Assembly: GCA_017549085.1 (NCBI GenBank)
Contig: JAFYVO010000313.1
Coordinates: 1 to 6,694, forward strand
Origin: Thermoguttaceae bacterium
GTDB lineage: Bacteria > Planctomycetota > Planctomycetia > Pirellulales > Thermoguttaceae
Length of the DNA stretch: 6,694 bases
Reading direction: 5' to 3'
The translations under genes and the position numbers were made by a program. Shown here piece by piece: positions 1-4,966 of the stretch (positions are counted from its first letter, which is position 1; each line of letters starts with the position of its first letter). The notes below the pieces were generated by a model. The model saw only the letters and a list, made by a program, of their open reading frames with translations. It was not told the origin of the DNA and made no database searches.

Positions 1-195
1 AGCGATTTGGCCGGCGCCGCGCTCGCGAGCTTTTCCAACGTTGGGCCCGCGTTTGGCAAAATGGGCGCTTTGGAGAATTACGGCTTCCTTTCCGCGCCGA
101 CAAAATTACTCTATAGTGGCGCGATGTTGATCGGACGCTTGGAAATTTGGATCGTTTTGGCGGTGTTGACGCCGGGGTTTTGGCGGAGAAATTGA
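1..195 (+). CDS. trkH: TrkH-type potassium transporter, C-terminal end (partial)
   Basis: This is the last 64 residues of a membrane K+ uptake subunit of the TrkH/TrkG/KtrB superfamily; the 5' part lies outside the window. The reading frame is open from base 1 to a TGA at 193-195. SNVGPAFG (residues 12-19) matches the fourth pore-loop region of TrkH, where a conserved glycine lines the selectivity filter. The hydrophobic end, with AMLIGRLEI (41-49) followed by LTPGFWRR (56-63), is the characteristic TrkH C-terminal helix and tail. In the known system TrkH pairs with the cytoplasmic NAD-binding subunit TrkA; no trkA is visible here. The gene is convergent with the minus-strand block that ends at 282, with a hairpin between them. 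The family call is strong; TrkH rather than KtrB is inferred from the GRLEI...TP.FWR ending. Confidence 0.9.
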   Translation, partial: SDLAGAALASFSNVGPAFGKMGALENYGFLSAPTKLLYSGAMLIGRLEIWIVLAVLTPGFWRRN

Positions 196-217
196 CGAAA
201 GCCGAGAACGTTCAACG

Positions 218-256
218 CTGAAAGTCGACGCGTTGGGAAAAAACGTCGACTTTCAG
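218..256. terminator. Perfect 13-bp inverted repeat between convergent genes
   Basis: CTGAAAGTCGACG (218-230) and its exact reverse complement (244-256) enclose a 13-nt loop. It lies 22 bases after the trkH stop and 25 bases before the end of the convergent minus-strand gene. A two-way terminator is the natural reading, but no T-run follows the stem on either strand: on the + strand the stem is followed by A-rich sequence. It could therefore be a Rho-independent-like stem of unusual type, an mRNA 3'-end stabiliser, or a protein-binding dyad. Confidence 0.55.
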
Positions 257-281
257 AAAAACGGGGCCGAAAGGGACGGCG

Positions 282-914
282 TTAGAACTTAACGCGCTCC
301 GCTTTCAACGCTTGCTCGATCAACCGAGCCGTGTCTTGCGGAATCGTCGCATTCGTTTGGGCGAATTTCAGCGCGACGTCGTCGATTTCGCGCAAAATTT
401 TCGTTCGGACGCGCCAAAGCGAGTAAACGAGAGCGACCAGCGCGTATCCGAGAACCGTCGTCGCGAGGGTCGACGACATAATCCCGAACGCTAAAATGCT
501 GAACGCGCCCCAGAACGTAATGTTTTCGGCGGCGTGCAACGCGCGGACGCGACGCGGTTTTTCCGGCGCGCGACGTTCGGCGACCCCTTGCGCTCCGGCG
601 CGCAACGCCAACGCGACCGAAGCGACGTCGCGGCGCCCCAACGTGTCCGGACTCAAAAAAATCTTATTTTGCGCGGCGTCGTATTCGTTCTGCATATAAT
701 TTTCGCTCTTGACGACTTCGACGTCGGTCAAGTCGACCTCTTTCAGGAAGGCGGCGAGCGCGACGTCGGAAGCGACGCCCGCGTCGGCGTCGGTCAGTCG
801 GCGGACGCAACGGTCGGCGCGGATTTGCGAGAGCCAACCGGCGCCAAAAATCGGGAGCGCGGGAAGAGCGTAAAGGGCGGCGAGCGCGTTCGCGCTCAAA
901 TTTTCAAGACTCAT
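282..914 (-). CDS. YugP-like membrane metallopeptidase homologue lacking HExxH
   Basis: A 210-residue membrane protein. I chose the ATG at 914 because AGGA lies 8 bases upstream; an in-frame extension back to 1043 is low-complexity and overlaps an inverted repeat. A hydrophobic N-terminal stretch (about 8-31) comes first. A soluble part follows with LTDVEVV (62-68) and EYDAAQNKIFLS (77-88), then two more hydrophobic spans (about 132-167), then a charged C-terminus with REIDDVALKF (175-184). This order matches the YugP-type neutral zinc metallopeptidases, whose pattern is G-x-DV, YD...I-LS, HEVGHA, two membrane spans, then EFDAS. Where the family has HExGH this protein reads LRAGA (104-108), so both metal-binding histidines and the catalytic Glu are missing. 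I infer an inactive pseudopeptidase or a distant paralogue. The family link rests on remembered motifs, not a search. Confidence 0.7.
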   Translation of the reverse strand: MSLENLSANALAALYALPALPIFGAGWLSQIRADRCVRRLTDADAGVASDVALAAFLKEVDLTDVEVVKSENYMQNEYDAAQNKIFLSPDTLGRRDVASVALALRAGAQGVAERRAPEKPRRVRALHAAENITFWGAFSILAFGIMSSTLATTVLGYALVALVYSLWRVRTKILREIDDVALKFAQTNATIPQDTARLIEQALKAERVKF

Positions 915-984
915 TTTCTGTTTCCTAACGAAAAATCTCTTTAAACGAACGCAAAAAGAATTTTTTCGCGCCGTATTTTGTTGC

Positions 985-1045
985 AATTGACGTTTATTAG
1001 TTGTTGTCGCGATAAATTCGCGAACGCGAACGCCAAACGTCAATT
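985..1045. repeat. Concentric nested inverted repeats
   Basis: An 11-bp arm AATTGACGTTT (985-995) pairs exactly with AAACGTCAATT (1035-1045). Inside it TCGCGA (1007-1012) pairs with TCGCGA (1018-1023) around a 5-base loop. Both repeats are centred on base 1015, with 11 unpaired bases between the arms on each side. The element lies just upstream of the YugP-like gene start and covers the stop codon of the ORF before it. It could be a regulator-binding dyad, or a two-step hairpin in the minus-strand transcript. Each outer arm also contains TTGACG, a -35-like word, one on each strand. Confidence 0.6.
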
Positions 1046-1495
1046 ACGAAGAGAACGCAACGTTAGGAAGAGGGGACGAGAAGCCGTTTGGCAGTCCCAA
1101 AAAGAACGGAAAAGCGCCGACGAAAGACCGAACGCGGCGAACGAAGAAGCGCGGAAAGACGCCGATTTCGCCGAACCGATCGGCGAAGAAAAATCGCCGC
1201 CGCCGAGTCGTCGACGCGTCGGGTCTTGAACGCGCCGAGCGCCGAACGGAGAAGCCTCCCAAAGCGCCGCCGTCGGTTCGAAAAGAACGTCGAAAGAGGC
1301 GACGCTTTCCGAGACGAACGTCGGCGCGGTCGAATCGAACGCCGTCGAAGAATTTTCGGCGGTCGAACGGCTCGCGACGGCGGGCGCGCTCGACGGCGAC
1401 GCGTCGAACTTAACCGCCGCGTTGGTCCAAAAGGACGCGGCGATTAAGACGAAAAACGTCCAACCGAACGAATTCTTGAGCTCGAAACGTTGCAT
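1040..1495 (-). CDS. Possible secreted Ser/Ala-rich protein (uncertain ORF)
   Basis: A 151-codon ORF from the ATG at 1495 to a TGA at 1040-1042; a TTG five codons earlier (1510) is also possible. I do not recognise a family. The start looks like a signal peptide or membrane anchor: MQRFELKN, then a hydrophobic run GWTFFVLIAASFW (residues 11-23). The rest is rich in Ser, Ala and Phe, with no repeats or motifs that I can name. Evidence for: no other convincing ORF fills this 500-base gap, the strand matches its neighbours, and the hydrophobic segment falls exactly at the N-terminus. Evidence against: there is no Shine-Dalgarno site at either start, and the composition is what random TCG/GCG-rich sequence would encode. 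It would lie between hemE and the YugP-like gene in the same direction. Confidence 0.35.
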   Translation of the reverse strand: MQRFELKNSFGWTFFVLIAASFWTNAAVKFDASPSSAPAVASRSTAENSSTAFDSTAPTFVSESVASFDVLFEPTAALWEASPFGARRVQDPTRRRLGGGDFSSPIGSAKSASFRASSFAAFGLSSALFRSFWDCQTASRPLFLTLRSLRN

Positions 1496-1510
1496 CGGAA
1501 CGAAAATCAA

Positions 1511-1651
1511 CGACGGTTAAGGAACAAAGGAAACCGCCCAAAATAACGACGTCGGTCGCAATTTTATCAAGCGGTTAAGGAAAGCCCGACGAAAAAGGAC
1601 GTCGGCGTTAAAATGGGCGAAACAGGGGACGTCGGCGGACTCAAAAACTCG
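1511..1651. other. Spacer downstream of hemE with short repeats
   Basis: There is no gene here. CGGTTAAGGAA occurs twice in the same orientation (1514-1524 and 1572-1582), and GGACGTCGGCG occurs twice (1597-1607 and 1627-1637). CCGACG (1586-1591) and CGTCGG (1600-1605) can form a 6-bp hairpin. Read on the minus strand this could be a weak terminator for hemE, but no long T-run follows it. The GACGTC words may simply reflect genome composition. Confidence 0.3.
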
Positions 1652-2713
1652 CTAACGAGCGGCGCGGCGCCAGTTTTTGACCGTCTCGACGAGGCAAATA
1701 ACGTTTTCGACCGGCGTTTCCTTCAAAATCCCGTGTCCGAGGTTGAAGATGAAACCGGGGCGGTCGCCGACGCGGTCGAGAATCCGCGTCGCTTCGACGC
1801 GAATCGTCTCTTGCGGGCCGAGCAAAACGACCGGGTCGAGGTTCCCTTGAACGGCGCGGTCGGGGCCGATTTGCGCCCAAGCGTCGTCGATCGGGATCCG
1901 CCAGTCGACGCCGACGCAGTCGCTCCCGACCTCCGCGAAAGACGGCAAGAGCGCCGGATTGCCGGTTCCAAAGTAAATGACCGGAACGCCCGGCTTCAAA
2001 GCGCGACGCAATTCTTGCAGCGACGGCAACACAAAACGGCGGAAATCCTCGACGCCGAGGCAACCGACCCAGCTGTCGAAGATTTGAACGCAGTCGGCGC
2101 CCGCGTCGATTTGAGCGTTCAAATAACGAGCCGCGGAGCGCGCCAAGCGTCCGAGCAACTCGCGCCAAACGTCGGGGCGAGAATACATTAACGCCTTCGT
2201 TCGCAAAAATTGCCGACTCGTCCCCCCTTCGATCGCGTATCCGGCGAGGGTGAACGGCGCGCCCGCGAACCCGATGACCGGAAGGGGCGCGACGGCGCGG
2301 CGCGTCTCGGCGACCGTTTCGTAAACGTAATCGAGCGGCGAAACGTCGACCAGTTCCCGAACGCGGGCCAAGTCGTCGGCTTCGCGGAACGGGTTCCCGA
2401 TTTTCGGGCCGTCTCCGGCGACGAACGAGAGGTCGAATCCCATCGGCTCAAGGATCGGGAGCAGGTCGGAGAAGATGATCGCCGCGTCGACGCCGATCCG
2501 CTCGACCGCGGTTTGCATCGCTTCGGCGCAGAGTTTCGGGTTTTTGCAGAGTTCGAGGAACGTTCGACCTTCGCGAACGGCGCGATATTCCGCCATATAG
2601 CGTCCGGCTTGACGCATTAACCACACGGGCGGGCGGTCGACCGGTTCGCGGCGGAGCGCTTTCATCAGGAGCGAGTCGTTGGCGGAAGCGATTTCTTGCG
2701 GCGATTTTGTCAT
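1652..2713 (-). CDS. hemE: Uroporphyrinogen decarboxylase
   Basis: A cytoplasmic enzyme of haem synthesis that removes four carboxyl groups from the acetate side chains of uroporphyrinogen III to give coproporphyrinogen III, without a cofactor. The 353 residues are a normal length for HemE. Visible signatures are PVWLMRQAGRY (29-39) with substrate-binding Arg34 and Arg38, FSDLLP (81-86) with the catalytic Asp83, GFAGAPFTLAGYAIEGG (148-164) with Tyr159 at the conserved active-site position, QGNLDP, and NLGHGI with His327. No key residue is missing. The ATG at 2713 lies 32 bases after the stop of a small membrane-protein ORF, so the two are probably co-transcribed. There is no Shine-Dalgarno site; instead an AT palindrome TAATATATTA (2714-2723) directly abuts the start. 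The gene ends in TAG, which shows that TAG acts as a stop in this genome. Confidence 0.97.
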   Translation of the reverse strand: MTKSPQEIASANDSLLMKALRREPVDRPPVWLMRQAGRYMAEYRAVREGRTFLELCKNPKLCAEAMQTAVERIGVDAAIIFSDLLPILEPMGFDLSFVAGDGPKIGNPFREADDLARVRELVDVSPLDYVYETVAETRRAVAPLPVIGFAGAPFTLAGYAIEGGTSRQFLRTKALMYSRPDVWRELLGRLARSAARYLNAQIDAGADCVQIFDSWVGCLGVEDFRRFVLPSLQELRRALKPGVPVIYFGTGNPALLPSFAEVGSDCVGVDWRIPIDDAWAQIGPDRAVQGNLDPVVLLGPQETIRVEATRILDRVGDRPGFIFNLGHGILKETPVENVICLVETVKNWRRAAR

Positions 2714-2745
2714 TAATATATTAGGGCGAAAAAAGGCGGCTAACT

Positions 2746-3018
2746 TTACGGCGTCGCGGGCGTCGGCGGCGCGACGTTTTCATCGACGGCGGTTTCGGCG
2801 TCGACGGTCGCTTGCGGCGCTTCCGGTTCGGTCGGCGGCGCGGCTTGGCGAGCGTTCGTCGCCAAGAAGAGGTAATACAACCCGGCGAAGAGCGCGACGC
2901 CGACGAGCGTTCGTTTGACGACGCGGGTCGTTTCCCGTTGAACTCGGCGACGGGCGGCGCGGTACTCTTCCGGCGTCGGTCGACGCGTCGCGTCGTTGTT
3001 GGTTTCGGTTTGTTTCAT
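2746..3018 (-). CDS. Small single-span membrane protein, unknown function
   Basis: A 90-residue ORF with an ATG at 3018 and a weak AAGA-type site upstream. I do not recognise a family. The N-terminal third is charged and Arg-rich (PTPEEYRAARRRVQRETTRVVKR, about 14-36, abridged here to its character: basic and probably cytoplasmic by the positive-inside rule). One hydrophobic span, LVGVALFAGLYYLFLA, covers about residues 38-53. The tail (59-90) is rich in Pro, Ala, Glu and Thr and would lie outside the membrane. It sits just upstream of hemE in the same direction, 32 bases apart, and is probably the first gene of that transcript. Its sharp three-part layout argues that it is a real gene rather than a shadow frame. 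A link with haem synthesis is possible but rests only on position. Confidence 0.62.
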   Translation of the reverse strand: MKQTETNNDATRRPTPEEYRAARRRVQRETTRVVKRTLVGVALFAGLYYLFLATNARQAAPPTEPEAPQATVDAETAVDENVAPPTPATP

Positions 3019-3093
3019 TGTTTTCTTGCGTTTTTTTGGCGCGGGCGGTTTTCGGCGCTCAAACGGAGCGTCGATTTTCCCGGCGTTTCTTTA

Positions 3094-3121
3094 ACGATAA
3101 CGTTTTCTTAAAATTTTTCAA
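3094..3121 (-). promoter_or_regulatory. Candidate leftward promoter for the small ORF-hemE unit
   Basis: On the minus strand TTGAAA (3121-3116) is followed after 16 bases by TATCGT (3099-3094). That is five of six and four of six matches to the sigma-70 consensus. It points toward the small membrane-protein start at 3018 and lies back to back with the rightward promoter. The -10 match is modest, so this is tentative. Confidence 0.4.
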
Positions 3122-3157
3122 GGGGCGCGGCGAAATTGTCGCGAAATTGCTTGAAAA
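3115..3157. promoter_or_regulatory. Candidate shared operator: mirrored -35 boxes with direct repeat between
   Basis: TTTTCAAG (3115-3122) and CTTGAAAA (3150-3157) form an 8-bp inverted repeat, each half containing the -35 box of one of two divergent promoters. Between them GCGAAATTG occurs twice (3130-3138 and 3141-3149), 11 bases apart, about one turn of the helix. Such spacing is typical of sites bound by a protein on one DNA face. No regulator gene is in the window. Confidence 0.45.
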
Positions 3158-3179
3158 TCGCGTTCCGTTCCGTTATACT
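3151..3179 (+). promoter_or_regulatory. Sigma-70-type promoter of the oxidoreductase gene
   Basis: TTGAAA (3151-3156), a 17-base spacer and TATACT (3174-3179): five of six matches in each box at ideal spacing. Transcription should start near 3186, leaving an untranslated leader of roughly 100 bases before the GTG at 3285. The leader begins with a small hairpin, TTGCG (3184-3188) against CGCAA (3195-3199). Confidence 0.75.
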
Positions 3180-3271
3180 TAGCTTGCGCTTCGACGCAAA
3201 AGAGATTGAGCGCGCTTTTTACTTCGCAACGCTTTGCCTGCGACGCCTATTTTAGCTATTTTAACGCAACG

Positions 3272-3279
3272 AAAGGGGG
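3272..3279 (+). promoter_or_regulatory. Strong ribosome binding site for the GTG start at 3285
   Basis: AAAGGGGG ends 5 bases before GTG. It decides the start of the oxidoreductase leader: neither the in-frame ATG at 3306 nor the TTG at 3360 has a comparable site. It is the clearest Shine-Dalgarno element in the window, yet the reading frame it opens meets a TAG after 20 codons. Confidence 0.65.
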
Positions 3280-3284
3280 CCGCC

Positions 3285-3359
3285 GTGTCCGACCGTCAAA
3301 ATTCGATGAACCGCCGTTCTTTTGTCCGACGAAGCGCCGCGACGTAGCTCGCTTTCGGA
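3285..3359 (+). pseudogene. Tat signal peptide of the oxidoreductase, cut by in-frame TAG
   Basis: From the GTG the frame reads MSDRQNSMNRRSFVRRSAAT, then TAG at 3345-3347, then LAFG, and it runs on in the same frame into the oxidoreductase body at 3360. NRRSF is a twin-arginine motif. LAFGLAAL after the stop is the expected hydrophobic core, so the amber codon falls inside a Tat leader that is otherwise normal. A single C-to-A change would turn the locally common Ser codon TCG into TAG. Possible readings are a sequencing or assembly error, a recent loss of export, or readthrough. As written, translation from the GTG gives only a 20-residue peptide. Confidence 0.7.
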
Positions 3360-4652
3360 TTGGCCGCGCTTCATACGCCGACGTCGAAAGCCGAGATCGT
3401 CGGCGCCAACGATAAAATCCGACTCGCGTTCCTCGGCGTCGCCAACCGCGGTTCGCAGCTCCTTCAAGCGTTCAAAAAGTCGAGCGATATGAAGATCGCG
3501 GCTCTTTGCGACGTCGACTCGAAGACGCTGGCCAACGCGGCGGAGAAGTTCGGCGACGGTTCGCAAACGCTCGAAACCGACTTCCGCAAGATTTACGAAC
3601 GCTCCGACGTCGACGCGGTCGTCTTGGCGACGCCGGACCATTGGCACGCGTATCAAACGGTCGAGGCGTGCAAGGCCGGGTTCGACGTTTACTGCGAAAA
3701 ACCGCTCGCGACGTCGGTCGTCGAAGGGCGAACGATGGTCGAAGCGGCGCGAAAATACAAGCGCGTCGTGCAAGTCGGGATTCACCGCCGGAGCGCGCCG
3801 CTCTATAACCGGCTCTTGAACGAAGGGCTCGAAAATAAAATCGGCCGAACGACCGTCGCCCGGTCGTCGCACTGTTCGAACATGTACCCGAACGGGATGG
3901 GGAAAGCGAAGCCGACCGCGCCGCCGGAACACGTCGACTGGGAACTTTGGCTCGGGCCGCGTCCGGAACGGGCGTACCAAGAGAATATTACGCCGTATAA
4001 GTTCCGCTGGTGGGACGAGTATTGCTCGCAGGTTGCGAACCAAGGCGTTCACTTTTTCGATATGATTCGCTGGCTCCTCGGCGAAAAGGCGCCGGCGTCG
4101 ATTTGCGCGATGGGCGGGAAGTTTGTCGTCGACGACGACCGCACGATTCCGGACACGATGGCCGTCTGCTTCGAGTTCGCGTCGGGGCGGCTCCTCACCT
4201 TCAACCACTTCGAAGGGAACGGGAACCCGATTATGGCGACCGACGAAAATTACCGCGCGCTCGGGTTCGTCGAGTTCCGCGGAACGCAAGGGACGTGTTA
4301 CGTTTACGACAATCGTTGGACGATCAAAACCGAGAAGCCGGGCCAGTTCCAAGAGAAAAAGCCGCGCGCCGAAGACGAAGTTTACCAACTCGAAGGCGCC
4401 GAAGTCGGGAACGCCGACGCGACGGCCCTGCACGCGCAAAACTTCCTCGACTGCATGCGGTCGCGCCAAACGCCGAACACCGACGTCGAAGAAGCGCACC
4501 TCAGCACGACGATGAGCCATTTGGCGAACATCTCGCTGAAAACGCGACTCCGACTCGAGTGGGACGCCGAAAAGGAACGGATTACGAACGACGAGGCGGC
4601 GAACGAACTCCTCGGCGTCGCGTACCGCGAGCCTTGGAAGTTGACGCTTTAA
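3360..4652 (+). CDS. Gfo/Idh/MocA-family NAD(P)-dependent oxidoreductase (body)
   Basis: An intact 430-codon frame from a TTG. The family oxidises or reduces sugars and inositols, or acts on glycosides, using a bound NAD(P). The N-terminal Rossmann fold begins KIRLAFLGVANRGSQ (19-33, with the glycine-rich loop), followed by ALCDVD and the adenine-side loop LATPDHWH. YCEKP (111-115) carries the conserved Lys114. In the C-terminal domain NQGVHFFD has His231 and Asp234, the usual HxxD active-site pair. The WELWLGPRP segment and the overall length resemble the secreted planctomycete/Bacteroidetes-type branch. The true N-terminus is probably the GTG at 3285 with a Tat leader, but that leader holds a TAG. 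The TTG at 3360 lacks a clear ribosome site, so expression from it is doubtful. The substrate cannot be told from sequence. The undamaged body argues against old decay. Confidence 0.9.
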   Translation: MAALHTPTSKAEIVGANDKIRLAFLGVANRGSQLLQAFKKSSDMKIAALCDVDSKTLANAAEKFGDGSQTLETDFRKIYERSDVDAVVLATPDHWHAYQTVEACKAGFDVYCEKPLATSVVEGRTMVEAARKYKRVVQVGIHRRSAPLYNRLLNEGLENKIGRTTVARSSHCSNMYPNGMGKAKPTAPPEHVDWELWLGPRPERAYQENITPYKFRWWDEYCSQVANQGVHFFDMIRWLLGEKAPASICAMGGKFVVDDDRTIPDTMAVCFEFASGRLLTFNHFEGNGNPIMATDENYRALGFVEFRGTQGTCYVYDNRWTIKTEKPGQFQEKKPRAEDEVYQLEGAEVGNADATALHAQNFLDCMRSRQTPNTDVEEAHLSTTMSHLANISLKTRLRLEWDAEKERITNDEAANELLGVAYREPWKLTL

Positions 4653-4966
4653 GAAGCGGCCGCGGCGCTCGTTTCCGAACGACGTTGGAAAATTGAGCGC
4701 GAAAAACGAAACGACGGCGAACGTCGCTCGCAAGCGCGGGACGGCGAGCGGCGTCGTTTTGCTTTTAAGGGGCCTTTAAGGCTTTTAAATAAAAAATTGG
4801 GAGGGGTTTTAATGTAAATTTTAGGGGGATTTGAGGGCGTCGCGGCAAAATGGCGAAAGACGGAGCGCGGTTTTATCGATAATATAAGAAAAACCGGTAA
4901 ATCGGAAGGCGGCGCGAACGTTCGGCGGCCTCTGAAAGATTGCGTAGAATAAGGAAAACGGGTGAA
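4653..4966. other. AT-rich gene-free spacer before the dehydrogenase gene
   Basis: I see no gene here. After the terminator-like hairpin at 4721-4754 the sequence becomes AT-rich with short G-runs. TTTTAA recurs at 4763-4768, 4783-4788 and 4807-4812, with TTTTAG at 4819-4824; GCTTTTAA occurs twice, exactly 20 bases apart. GCCTT-T-AAGGC (4772-4782) is a small palindrome. AT-rich TAATATAAG (4880-4888) could supply a -10 box for the next gene, but I find no good -35 box at the right distance. Confidence 0.4.
4721..4760 (+). terminator. Terminator-like hairpin after the oxidoreductase gene
   Basis: ACGTCGCTCGC (4721-4731) pairs with GCGAGCGGCGT (4744-4754): 11 pairs including one G-U, with a 12-base loop. 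CGTTTTGCTTTT follows directly. The stem lies about 70 bases after the TAA of the oxidoreductase. The interrupted T-run makes it a moderate, not ideal, Rho-independent terminator. It suggests that the next gene has its own promoter. Confidence 0.5.

Noticed and set aside
987..1016. Rightward promoter TTGACG ... GATAAA with an 18-base spacer
   Set aside because: There is no plausible + strand gene downstream, and the -35 word is part of the inverted repeat.
1088..1447. Arg-rich 119-codon + strand open frame
   Set aside because: Over a third Arg with no ribosome site; a typical artefact of repeated CGN-rich sequence.
1613..2191. 192-codon + strand frame opposite hemE
   Set aside because: It lies opposite a gene with full family signatures, and its own product has none.
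3345..3347. TAG read as a sense codon by genetic-code change
   Set aside because: hemE ends at TAG at the normal family length, so a genome-wide reassignment is unlikely; leaky readthrough is not excluded.
3261..4733. 490-codon minus-strand open frame opposite the oxidoreductase
   Set aside because: It is longer than the sense gene but Arg/Val/Phe-rich and without recognisable motifs, while the + strand carries clear Gfo/Idh/MocA signatures. It is an effect of the TCG/CGA-rich codon use.
4797..4837. G-quadruplex from the G-runs
   Set aside because: One loop would be about 18 bases, too long for a confident call.
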